From NCBI GenBank assembly GCA_020849665.1, contig JADLFX010000060.1, positions 62,001 to 126,000 of the forward strand: a stretch of 64,000 nt of DNA. Reading direction: 5' to 3'. This document shows positions 7,135 through 14,336 of the stretch, piece by piece. Under the pieces are notes generated by a model. That model made no database searches. It was not told the origin of the DNA and saw only the letters and a program-made list of their open reading frames with translations. The DNA comes from Planctomycetota bacterium. GTDB lineage: Bacteria > Planctomycetota > UBA1135 > UBA2386. Position numbers and translations under genes: made by a program. The first letter of the stretch is position 1. Each line of letters opens with the position of its first letter.

Positions 7135-8517
7135 GTGAACGCGTCGCGGGAGCCAGGCCAGTACACGAAGGTTCCGGCGGACCCGGCCTTCTTCCCCGGC
7201 GTTCTCGCCGAGGCGATGCAATGGCTGGCGTTCCTGCCCGGGCTCGCCTGCCTGCTCTTCGTGAGCGTGGTCCTCGGCATCCACGGCTCGGCCACGTTCG
7301 AGGTGCATCTCTTCGACGGCGACCGCATCGCGCCGAGCGGGATCGGCCACGAACTCGGCACGGTGCCCGCGCTGCTGGCCGCGGCCGGCTTCCTGATGGC
7401 CCACGGCCGGGCGCGCGAGCGACGCCATCGTGCCGCCGCGCTCTGGTTCGCCGCCGCGCTGCAGGTGCTCGTGCTCCTGACCGCCATCCCACGCGGCGTG
7501 GACTCCACGTGGTGGATGCTGCAGCCGCTGCTCACGGTCCTGGTCGCGGTGATGCTCGGGGTCCGCCCGGGGCTCTGCACCGCGCTCGTGGGTGCCACGG
7601 CGGTCCTGGCGGCCGCGGCGCTGCAAGGCGCGGGGCACCTGGCGACCGGTGAGCTCGGCGGGCGCTGGTCGGTGGCGGCGACCGAGGCGGCGGTGATCCT
7701 GGGCAGCGGCGTGGTCGGCGGGCTGGTGCACGCGAGCCTGCAGCGCGCCCTGCATGCGGAGCTGGACCAACGGATGCGTCTGGCCGAGACCCTGGAGATC
7801 CTGGCGGAACGCGAGCGGCTCCTGGCCCACGCCATGCGCGTGACCACGCTCGGCGAGATGGCGGGGATGGTGGTGCACCAGCTCCGCAACCAGTTCCAGT
7901 TGATGATGGGGGTGGCGGCGCTGGGTCAGCGCGAGGCACCCGCGGCCAAGGACCACCGGTTCCGGCAGGTGCTCGACTCGCTGGCGCGGTGCAACGAGTA
8001 CGTGCAGCACCTGCTCGACCTCGCCCACCCCGACGAAGGGTCGATCCGCAAGTTCGACATGGTGGAATTCGTGGACGGGTTCGCCCGGGGTGTGCGGCCG
8101 GTGCTGCCCTCGGCGATCACGCTCTCCGCGGAGCTGCCCCAGGAACCGCTCGCCGTGCTGGTGAATCCACGTGGCCTCGAGCCGGCGCTGCTGAACCTCG
8201 TGCTCAACGCGCGGCGTGCGATGCGCGGGCGTGGGACGCTGCGGGTGCGGGTGGCGCGCGTGGGGGCCGCCGAGGTCGCGGTGGAGGTCGCCGACAGCGG
8301 CGAGGGGATTCCCGCCGCGAACCTCGCACGCATCTTCGAGCCCTTCTTCACGACCCGCCCGCCGGGCGAGGGGACGGGGCTCGGGCTGGCCGCGGTGCGG
8401 CGCTTCGTGCACGCCCAGGGTGGCAGGGTCGAGGTCGAGAGCGAGATCGGCAAGGGGAGCACGTTCCGCCTGGTCTTCCCCCTGGCCAGCGAGCGCGCCG
8501 GACGCGCTACAGGCTGA
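7135..8517 (+). CDS. Membrane sensor histidine kinase
   Basis: A 460-residue two-component sensor kinase. The N-terminal 200 residues hold about six hydrophobic helices with no large periplasmic domain, so it may sense a membrane or intramembrane signal. A coiled linker (205-230) leads to the H-box LGEMAGMVVHQLRNQ with phospho-acceptor H248. The N-box LNLVLNARRAM, G1 DSGEGIP, F-box FEPFFTTR and G2 GTGLGLA are all intact. The start is GTG at 7135, just downstream of a -10-like TAGACT. No response regulator is adjacent; the NtrC-like regulator 0.8 kb upstream is the nearest candidate partner. The 3' end overlaps the convergent frataxin-like gene by 11 bp. Confidence 0.9.
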   Translation: MNASREPGQYTKVPADPAFFPGVLAEAMQWLAFLPGLACLLFVSVVLGIHGSATFEVHLFDGDRIAPSGIGHELGTVPALLAAAGFLMAHGRARERRHRAAALWFAAALQVLVLLTAIPRGVDSTWWMLQPLLTVLVAVMLGVRPGLCTALVGATAVLAAAALQGAGHLATGELGGRWSVAATEAAVILGSGVVGGLVHASLQRALHAELDQRMRLAETLEILAERERLLAHAMRVTTLGEMAGMVVHQLRNQFQLMMGVAALGQREAPAAKDHRFRQVLDSLARCNEYVQHLLDLAHPDEGSIRKFDMVEFVDGFARGVRPVLPSAITLSAELPQEPLAVLVNPRGLEPALLNLVLNARRAMRGRGTLRVRVARVGAAEVAVEVADSGEGIPAANLARIFEPFFTTRPPGEGTGLGLAAVRRFVHAQGGRVEVESEIGKGSTFRLVFPLASERAGRATG

Positions 8518-8830
8518 TCGGGCGCTGCAGCTTCTGCGACAGGACCTCGGCCAGGATCCGGCGCAGGGGGCCGCGACCCTTGGTGTCGGTCCATTCCCCG
8601 GTGGCCTCGTCGCGCTGGAAGTGCCAGGCCTGGACGCCGGCGGCCAGCCAGATCTGATGCGCCGCGGTCTGGCGGTTCATGATGCAGCGGGTCCGATCGG
8701 CGAAGAGCATCGAGAGCACACCGATCGCCAGATCGCACTCCAGCTCGTCCGGATCGAAGTCGGAGAGCCTGGCCAGGATGGCCTCCATCTCCTGGTCCGC
8801 GGCCTTGGTGAACTCGATGTCGGTCTTCAT
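8507..8830 (-). CDS. cyaY: Frataxin/CyaY-like iron-binding protein
   Basis: A 107-residue protein matching the frataxin fold, which regulates or donates iron for iron-sulfur cluster assembly. The N-terminal helix is acidic (E6, D12, E14, E16, then DFDPDELECD). It is followed by the sheet strands GVLSMLFADRTRCIMNRQ and the hallmark HQIWLAAGVQAWHF, then W(T)D and a C-terminal helix. These correspond to the NRQ...HQ(V/I)WLA...YHF pattern of CyaY. The start ATG at 8830 is the Met before the acidic helix. A structured RNA and terminator lie about 180 nt upstream on the same strand. Frataxins are best known from Proteobacteria and eukaryotes, so its presence here is unusual. Confidence 0.75.
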   Translation of the reverse strand: MKTDIEFTKAADQEMEAILARLSDFDPDELECDLAIGVLSMLFADRTRCIMNRQTAAHQIWLAAGVQAWHFQRDEATGEWTDTKGRGPLRRILAEVLSQKLQRPISL

Positions 8831-9010
8831 CGCGCAGGGTGCCGGGAAGGGAAGTCCGGAGCGTAACGGTCCGGGCGGCACTCGACCTATGCCGTGGTCG
8901 ATCCGCCCGTGCGGCCGGGCCGGTCGGACCGCTCGCTGCTCGCCGCGACCCGCACCCATGGCGGTAGTGGTCCAGCGTGCGCCGAACCGCGCGTGTCCGG
9001 GCGAGCGCCG

Positions 9011-9053
9011 AAAAAAACAGCGGCCAGGGGTCTTGCGACCCCCGGCCACCGCT
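9011..9053 (-). terminator. Strong intrinsic terminator ending the structured RNA
   Basis: On the minus strand 9051-9037 pairs with 9032-9018 in a 15-bp stem closed by a GCAA (GNRA) tetraloop, followed by seven U residues (9017-9011). Three of the pairs are G-U wobbles that would be A-C mismatches on the plus strand, so the element works in the minus direction. Confidence 0.9.
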
Positions 9054-9159
9054 CGGTCCCGGCTTGCCCTCTCTCAAAGCAATCCAACCGGTCATCCCTG
9101 CTGCGACCGACTGGTGCCGGGACCGCTCGTCCCATGCACTGAAGTAGACGAACGACCCG
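9011..9159 (-). ncRNA. Candidate structured RNA with a compact three-way junction
   Basis: On the minus strand several nested helices can form. P0 is 9154-9147 with 9131-9124 (8 bp). P1 is 9125-9116 with 9063-9054 (10 bp, perfect). Inside P1 are P2, 9114-9104 with 9094-9084 (11 bp, 9-nt loop), and P3, 9082-9076 with 9070-9064 (7 bp, GAGAG loop). The junction linkers are only 1, 1 and 0 nt. A terminator follows directly. P2, P3 and the terminator contain eight G-U pairs that would be mismatches on the other strand, which gives the direction. P0 and P1 share 2 nt. It fits no riboswitch, 6S, SRP or tmRNA consensus that I know. It lies between the moxR terminator and cyaY, so it is either a small RNA or a cyaY leader. 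The 5' end is not defined. Confidence 0.65.
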
Positions 9160-9189
9160 AAAAAACTTTCCTCTTCGGCGAGGAAAGCT
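9160..9189 (-). terminator. Intrinsic terminator of the cysteine synthase-moxR unit
   Basis: On the minus strand CTTTCCTC (9187-9180), loop GCCGAA and GAGGAAAG (9173-9166) form a perfect 8-bp hairpin followed by six T residues (9165-9160). It lies 25 nt after the moxR stop codon and immediately upstream of the structured RNA. Confidence 0.85.
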
Positions 9190-9213
9190 GAGGCGCGGAT
9201 CCGCCGGCTCCGG

Positions 9214-10218
9214 TCACCGGGCGGCGCGTTCCGCCCGTTGGCGCCACCGTTTGAGGAGCTCTTCCACGCCGATGCCCTCGCTCTCGGCCTCGAAGCCGAG
9301 GACCACGCGGTGGCGGAGCGCCGGAAGCAACACCTCCTCCAGATCTTCCCGACCGACCGAGGGTCGGCCATCCAGGAGCGCGCGGACCTTGGCGCCCAGG
9401 ACGATGGCCTGGCCGGCGCGCGGGCTCGCGCCGTAGCGGACGAAGCGCCGGGTCTCCGGATCGGCGTCGGGGAGATCGGGGTGCGTGGCCAGCACGAGGT
9501 CGGCGACGAACGCCAGCAGGTGTTCGCCGCAGAGCACCTGACGGACCAGATGCTGGAACTCGACCAGCTCGGCGCCGCTCATCACCGCACGCAACGCCGG
9601 ATCGGCGACCTGCGTGGTTGCACCCAGGATCCGCACCAGCTCGGACGCGCTGGGGCTGGGCACGAGCAGCTTGAAGAAGAAGCGATCCAGCTGTGCCTCG
9701 GGGAGCGGGAAGGTCCCTTCCAGCTCGATCGGATTCTGCGTGGCGACCACGAGGAAGGGCTGCGGCAGCGCATGCGTGGTCCCGGCCAGGGTCACCGACG
9801 CCTCCTGCATCGCCTCGAGCAGCGCGGACTGGGTCTTCGGCGTGGCCCGGTTGATCTCGTCTGCGAGGACGAGATTCGCGAACACCGGCCCGGCCTGGAA
9901 GCGGAAGCTCCTCGCCCCGCCGTGCTCCTCCAGCACCTGCGTCCCGGTCACGTCCGACGGCATCAGGTCGGGCGTGAACTGGATGCGCGCGAAGTGGAGG
10001 CCCAGGCAGCGGGCCAGCGCCTTGACCAGCATGGTCTTGCCGAGGCCGGGCATGCCTTCCAGCAGCACATGGCCGCCGGCCAGCGCGGCGGTGAGCAGGT
10101 CGAGGAGCAATCGCTCCTGGCCGATCAGGACCTTGCCCACCTCCTGACGCAGGACGCCGATGCGCTGGCGCAGCTCGGCCACGCGTTGCTGCACGGCCTG
10201 GGCCCGGTCGACGCTCAC
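9214..10218 (-). CDS. MoxR-family AAA+ ATPase
   Basis: A 334-residue MoxR ATPase, a chaperone-like class that usually works with VWA- or DUF58-domain partners in metal-centre maturation or envelope assembly. Walker A is G55-MPGLGK-T62. Walker B is LADEINRATPKTQSALLEAM, sensor 1 VVATQNPIELEGTFPLPEAQLDRF, and the lid domain is C-terminal. The length is normal. The GTG start at 10218 overlaps the TGA of the cysteine synthase-like gene (GTGA), implying translational coupling. No VWA or DUF58 gene is adjacent, which is unusual for MoxR. An intrinsic terminator follows. Confidence 0.9.
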   Translation of the reverse strand: MSVDRAQAVQQRVAELRQRIGVLRQEVGKVLIGQERLLLDLLTAALAGGHVLLEGMPGLGKTMLVKALARCLGLHFARIQFTPDLMPSDVTGTQVLEEHGGARSFRFQAGPVFANLVLADEINRATPKTQSALLEAMQEASVTLAGTTHALPQPFLVVATQNPIELEGTFPLPEAQLDRFFFKLLVPSPSASELVRILGATTQVADPALRAVMSGAELVEFQHLVRQVLCGEHLLAFVADLVLATHPDLPDADPETRRFVRYGASPRAGQAIVLGAKVRALLDGRPSVGREDLEEVLLPALRHRVVLGFEAESEGIGVEELLKRWRQRAERAAR

Positions 10219-11153
10219 GCGGGTCTCCCCTCGCTGCAGAGTCCCGGGTGCTCGGCGAAGCGTTCACCGCTGTCGGGCAGGATGGCCACCACCAGCACCC
10301 CCTTGTTCTCGGCGCGCGCGGCGAGCTCCATGGCGCCGTGCAGGACGGCGCCGGACGCGGGTCCGATCAGGATCCCCTCGCGGGCCGCACAGGCGCGCAC
10401 CGCCGCCCAGGCATCCTCGTCGCGCACCGTGAGCACCTCGCTCAGGTCGCCGGCGTTCAGGATCTGGGGCACGAAGCCCGCGCCGATCCCGGGGATCGAG
10501 TGCTGTCCGGTAGGGCCGCCGCTCAGCACCGCGCAGCGCGCCGGTTCGACCGCCACGACGCGCACCGCGGCGCGCAGGTTGCGGAAGAACGTGAGACATC
10601 CGGCGGCCGTCCCGCCCGTGCCCACCGGGCAGACCACGAGGCCGACCTGGCCATCGGTGTCGTCCCAGATCTCGCGGGCGGTGGCCTCGTGTGCGCGGGC
10701 GTTGGCCCGGTTGGTGAACGGCTGCAGCATGATCGCATCGGGCGTCTGCTTGACGATCTGCTCGGCGCGTGCCATCGCGCCCGGCATGCCCTGGCTGGCC
10801 TCGGTCTGCACGATCTCGGCGCCGAGAGTGCGCAGCAGCTGCAGGCGGGTCGCCGGCGTCCCCTCCGGCAGGACCAGCACCACCCGGTAGCCTCGCCGCG
10901 CCCCCAGCATGGCCAGCGCCAGGCCGGTGTCGCCGCTGCTGGGCTCCACGACGGTGCCGCCCGGCTTCAGGTAGCCGGAGCGTTCGGCATGGTCGGCCAT
11001 GGCCAGGACCGCGCGGTCCTTGTTGCTGTGGCTGGGGCTGAGCGCCTCCAGCTTCGCGACGATCCGGCCGCCGCCACGTGGCGAGAGGGCACCCAGCTCG
11101 ACCAGGGGTGTGCGGCCGACCAGCCACGTGTAGTCGCGGGCGATGCGGGACAT
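10215..11153 (-). CDS. PLP-dependent cysteine synthase-like enzyme (CysM/CysK family)
   Basis: A 312-residue fold-type II PLP enzyme that joins O-acetylserine (or a related beta-substituted serine) with sulfide or thiosulfate. The PLP lysine lies in SHSNKDRAV (K45). The substrate loop is SSGDTGLALAM and the phosphate-binding loop is PVGTGGTAAG. The C-terminal IGPASGA segment is also typical. The SNKDR form resembles CysM and cystathionine beta-synthase catalytic domains more than CysK. The ATG at 11153 lies 9 nt after a near-consensus TACAAT, so the mRNA may be leaderless. The open frame that runs upstream is antisense to the TPR gene and is not part of this protein. It is coupled to moxR downstream. 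Confidence 0.88.
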   Translation of the reverse strand: MSRIARDYTWLVGRTPLVELGALSPRGGGRIVAKLEALSPSHSNKDRAVLAMADHAERSGYLKPGGTVVEPSSGDTGLALAMLGARRGYRVVLVLPEGTPATRLQLLRTLGAEIVQTEASQGMPGAMARAEQIVKQTPDAIMLQPFTNRANARAHEATAREIWDDTDGQVGLVVCPVGTGGTAAGCLTFFRNLRAAVRVVAVEPARCAVLSGGPTGQHSIPGIGAGFVPQILNAGDLSEVLTVRDEDAWAAVRACAAREGILIGPASGAVLHGAMELAARAENKGVLVVAILPDSGERFAEHPGLCSEGRPA

Positions 11154-11162
11154 GGGGCGCGC

Positions 11163-11168
11163 ATTGTA
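11163..11168 (-). promoter_or_regulatory. -10 element for a leaderless cysteine synthase transcript
   Basis: The minus strand reads TACAAT, 9 nt before the ATG at 11153. A CTTGTC about 16 nt further upstream could be a weak -35. It is the closest match to the TATAAT consensus among the start-proximal elements in this window. Confidence 0.5.
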
Positions 11169-11198
11169 GGAACCGATTCCCCGAGACAAGATCCACGA

Positions 11199-12302
11199 AT
11201 GCGGAAGCTCACCGGTCCGAGCGCCACCGTGCTCCTGCTGACCCTGACCGGTTGCTCCTCGCCTTCTGCCGACCCGGCCGCGCTGGCCGCGGACCTGCCG
11301 CCCGCGCGCGCGGTGAGTCCGCAGGAGCAGGCCGAATCCGCTGCCCTGGCGGCGGAGGCCATGGCCGCCGTCGATGCCGAAGACGCCGAGGCGGCCGAGT
11401 CGCTCGCGGAGCGGGCGCTGCAGCGCGCGCCACGTTCGGGGCGGGCCCGCGCCGCCCTGGGGCTGGCCCTGATGCTGCGTGCCCGCCGTTCCGATCCGCC
11501 GGACCTGGGTCTCTGGCACCGTGCCGAGGGAGAGCTGCGGCGCGCCGTGGCCCTGGACCCGCGCGACCCCGAGGTGGGCGTGGCCTATGCGCGGTTCCTG
11601 GAGGCCGAGGGCCACTGGAGCGCTGCGATCCAGGAGCTGGAACGCGCGCTGGCCGCGCAGCCGGAACATCGCGTGGCGCTGCGCCGGCTCGCGCGCCTGC
11701 GCTACGACGCGGGGGACGAGCGCGCCGCCAGCGCCGTACTGGTCCGGCTGCTGGCGCTGGAGCCCGGCGATGCGGAGGCCTCGTATCGGCTGGCCCAGTG
11801 CCGGCTGACGGTCGCGGGCACGCAGCCGCGCGAGGAAGACCAGATCGCGGGATTCACCGCGGCCGCCGCCGCGTTCGCGGCCTACCAGCGTCTCGCGCCG
11901 GCGGATGCCGACGGCTACCTGGGCGAGGCGCATGCGCGCCTGCAGCGCGCGGCGCTCCGCGCGGGCACGGGCCGGGAGGAGTACGAGGCCGTGCGTCGGC
12001 TCTACCGCCTCGCTGCCGAGCTGCGGCCCGGCGCTGCGGAGGCGTGGTTCGGGGCCGGGCTCGCCGCGGAACGCCTCGGCCAGATCGACGATGCGCACGC
12101 CGCGTGGCGCGAGGCGCTGCAGCGCGACCCGATGCACGTAGGCGCGATCCTGGCCCTGGCCGGGAGCCTGCAGGAGGCCGGGCGGCGCGACGCGGCGCTG
12201 CCTCTGTGGCAGCGCGCCTTGGGCATGGACCTGGACGGCGGCGAGCGGCGCCGGATCCAGGCGCTGCTGCGCGCCGCCGGGGCCCAGGGCGGCGACCGGT
12301 GA
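11199..12302 (+). CDS. TPR-repeat lipoprotein
   Basis: A 367-residue protein of unknown specific role. The N-terminus has a short lipoprotein signal ending in LTLTGCSS (lipid-modified Cys near residue 19). The remainder is alanine- and arginine-rich helical repeats that fit tetratricopeptide repeats: for example AESLAERALQRAPRSGRARAAL, AIQELERALAAQPEHRVAL, AAWREALQRDPMHVGAILAL and ALPLWQRALGMD. Such proteins usually scaffold envelope complexes. It is divergent from the cysteine synthase gene, with 45 bp between start codons, and converges on the nos operon. Confidence 0.75.
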   Translation: MRKLTGPSATVLLLTLTGCSSPSADPAALAADLPPARAVSPQEQAESAALAAEAMAAVDAEDAEAAESLAERALQRAPRSGRARAALGLALMLRARRSDPPDLGLWHRAEGELRRAVALDPRDPEVGVAYARFLEAEGHWSAAIQELERALAAQPEHRVALRRLARLRYDAGDERAASAVLVRLLALEPGDAEASYRLAQCRLTVAGTQPREEDQIAGFTAAAAAFAAYQRLAPADADGYLGEAHARLQRAALRAGTGREEYEAVRRLYRLAAELRPGAAEAWFGAGLAAERLGQIDDAHAAWREALQRDPMHVGAILALAGSLQEAGRRDAALPLWQRALGMDLDGGERRRIQALLRAAGAQGGDR

Positions 12303-12365
12303 CGCCGGGCAGCGCGCGGCCGGCCCCGGCACGCGGCGGATCGGCAGCGCCGGGCGGGGGCGTGC

Positions 12366-13043
12366 CTAGGCCATCGCCGGGCGCGTGCCGGCGGTGTTGA
12401 CCCGCGCCGAGTGCTTGCGGCCCTCCCACAGCGCGATCGCCGTGACCGCCCAGAGCCCGACCGCGAAGATCCCGATCATCCACGAGCCGGCGAGCGGCCA
12501 GCTGTTGGTGATGAAGTTCGCGACCTGCTTGGTGCCGAGGATCGCCGGCGTGAACGGCTCCACGTCCATCGGCGCCTTCTCGTCGAGGTCGTGGCCGAAG
12601 ACGTAGAGCATGTAGGCGAAGCGTCCGAGCGCGAAGCAGCTCACGTAGGCGGTCACCACCGACATGTCGACCAGCTGGCGGATGTTGCCCAGCGCCGCCG
12701 CGCGCAGGAGCAGGAGCGCCAGCCCGCCGATGGCGAAGGGCAGCCAGTTCAGGTCGACGAGCTCCTCGCGCACGATCTTGCGCATCCCGATGTAGTGGTT
12801 GAGGACGTTGATCTCCTCGAGGTCGCGACCCTCGTTGCCGCTCGCCAGCTTGTAGCTGTAGATGTCGAGGAAGAGCCCCTTGGGGTACTGCGGCGCCACC
12901 ATGCTGATGCGCCACAGAGGGAAGAGGAAGCTCAACGCCAGCGGCGCGATCAGCGTCAGGAGCAGGATCCGCACCTTGTTGGAGAGCGGGACGTTGAGGA
13001 ACTCGAAGAACGTCTGCGCGGAGGGATTGCTCTGCAGGGTCAT
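12366..13043 (-). CDS. Nos-operon membrane protein of unknown function
   Basis: A 225-residue integral membrane protein with about five hydrophobic segments (near residues 25-45, 100-115, 125-145, 175-205). The first is followed by an outside-type loop with APQYPKGL and NVLNHYIGMR, motifs I believe recur in unassigned proteins of clade II nos clusters. It is the last gene of the operon, 1 nt after nosY. The conserved loop and His could bind copper or heme, but that is a guess. The start ATG at 13043 directly precedes a short amphipathic segment. Confidence 0.65.
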   Translation of the reverse strand: MTLQSNPSAQTFFEFLNVPLSNKVRILLLTLIAPLALSFLFPLWRISMVAPQYPKGLFLDIYSYKLASGNEGRDLEEINVLNHYIGMRKIVREELVDLNWLPFAIGGLALLLLRAAALGNIRQLVDMSVVTAYVSCFALGRFAYMLYVFGHDLDEKAPMDVEPFTPAILGTKQVANFITNSWPLAGSWMIGIFAVGLWAVTAIALWEGRKHSARVNTAGTRPAMA

Positions 13044-13044
13044 G

Positions 13045-13884
13045 TCACACCAGATCGCCCTTGCGGAAGCGTTGCAGGGTCAGGAGCCAACACGTGCTGG
13101 CCAGCAGGAGCGGCCAGCCCAGTCCGAGGGCCAGCAGGCCCCCCGGACCGAGACGGTTGGCGAGGAAGAAGCCCACGGGGCCGAGCTGCCCCAGCTCGGG
13201 CTCCGCTCCGGCCAGGAGCGCGAGGCGCGCGTCCTGTACGGGGTTCAGGGCCGCGAGCGCGAACACCAGCAGCGGCCGGATCTGCCACTGGAGCATCATG
13301 CCGAGCAGGGCGAAGTCCAGCAGCGCCACGCCCAGGGCCCAGAGCAGCAGGAGGACCATGAGCGCCTTGGCCTGGTTGCGCACGTAGGTGCTCACCATCA
13401 GGCCGGCCGCCACCGAGGCCGCCAGCAGCGCGGTGCTCACGCCGAGGGTTCGCAGCACGAAGCCCCAGGGCACCGCCTGGCCGAACGCGAAGCGGCCGAC
13501 GAGCCCGAGCAGCGGCATGAGCACGACCAGGGGCAACACGAGGGTCAGGAGGCGCACGAGGGACACGGCCGAGAAGTAGGCGGTGCGCGTCACCGGATGG
13601 CTGAACCACAGCTCCAGGCTGCCGTCGTCGCGGCTGCGGTTCACGACCTGTCCGCTGGCCGTCAGGCCCAGCAGGGGCAGGAGCAGCACCAGGGCGTGGC
13701 TGAACGAGAGCAGCACGCGGCCCATGCCGGTGAAGCCGAGCACGCTCGACTCGCGCAGCCCCACCAGGACGAAGATCGACGAGAGCAGCAGGTACACGCC
13801 CAGGCAGAACCAGAGCCAGCGCGAGCGCAGCACCTCCGCCGCCTCCAGACGGGCGATGGCCGTGGCCTGCCGCAGCGCGCTCAT
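13045..13884 (-). CDS. nosY: NosY-type ABC transporter permease
   Basis: A 279-residue ABC-2 type permease with about six membrane helices (for example FCLGVYLLLSSIFVLVGL and LMVLLLLWALGVALLDFALL). The cytoplasmic NRSRDDGSLELWFSHPVTR segment is characteristic of NosY, where the element after TM2 engages the ATPase. With NosF and NosD it forms the complex needed to mature the CuZ cluster of N2O reductase. The ATG at 13884 overlaps the nosL stop by 4 nt, showing tight coupling. Confidence 0.88.
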   Translation of the reverse strand: MSALRQATAIARLEAAEVLRSRWLWFCLGVYLLLSSIFVLVGLRESSVLGFTGMGRVLLSFSHALVLLLPLLGLTASGQVVNRSRDDGSLELWFSHPVTRTAYFSAVSLVRLLTLVLPLVVLMPLLGLVGRFAFGQAVPWGFVLRTLGVSTALLAASVAAGLMVSTYVRNQAKALMVLLLLWALGVALLDFALLGMMLQWQIRPLLVFALAALNPVQDARLALLAGAEPELGQLGPVGFFLANRLGPGGLLALGLGWPLLLASTCWLLTLQRFRKGDLV

Positions 13885-14336
13885 TGGTTGCCCTTGCGCG
13901 TGCGGGCCAGCGCCTTGGCCTCGAACGCCTCGAACGGGATCGCGCCCGGAGCGCCGGCGTCGACCGCGCCGTAGCCGAAGCCCATCGGGGTCGGCGTGAT
14001 CGGCACGAACCCGGCCTTGTCCAGGATCACCCAGCGATCCTCGTGCAGGTGCCGGAAGTAGATCGCGTGCACGTCCAGGCGTTCGGCCGCGAGATGCTCG
14101 GCCAGGCAGCCCGGATCGTCGTAGAAGTGCACGTCGCCGCCGCGCGTCTGCAGCTGGGCGGCGAAGCGCGGCTCGCCCACGTGCATCTTGCAGAACACGC
14201 ACGCCTGCTTGTCGAACACCGGTGTGACCGGGCCCGCCGGCGGCTGCTCGGAGAGGAACGCCGCGATGCCCACGGCGGCGGCCACGCCGGCGCCGACCAG
14301 GATCGCGAACCACAGCGCGGGATTGCCCTTCTTCAT
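13881..14336 (-). CDS. nosL: NosL-family copper chaperone
   Basis: A 151-residue protein that would deliver Cu(I) for NosZ maturation. The metal site C46-VF-C49-K-M51 corresponds to the NosL C-x2-C-x-M type motif. Further conserved parts are FYDDPGCLAEHL and the PITPTPMGFGYGAV segment near the C-terminus. Unlike canonical lipoprotein NosL, the N-terminus is an uncleaved-looking hydrophobic anchor (residues 8-28) with no lipobox. It overlaps nosF by 4 nt and nosY by 4 nt. Confidence 0.9.
   Translation of the reverse strand: MKKGNPALWFAILVGAGVAAAVGIAAFLSEQPPAGPVTPVFDKQACVFCKMHVGEPRFAAQLQTRGGDVHFYDDPGCLAEHLAAERLDVHAIYFRHLHEDRWVILDKAGFVPITPTPMGFGYGAVDAGAPGAIPFEAFEAKALARTRKGNQ

Noticed and set aside
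4968-7889. A 973-codon minus-strand open frame opposite the response regulator and pseudouridine synthase
   Set aside because: Composition is typical of antisense reading of high-GC genes (His/Arg/Ala-rich) and the opposite strand has clear conserved genes.
9011-9159. Structured RNA considered as 6S RNA, SRP RNA or a known riboswitch
   Set aside because: There is no long single hairpin with a central bubble, no SRP GGAA tetraloop motif, and the junction linkers are too short for purine or TPP riboswitches or a hammerhead core.
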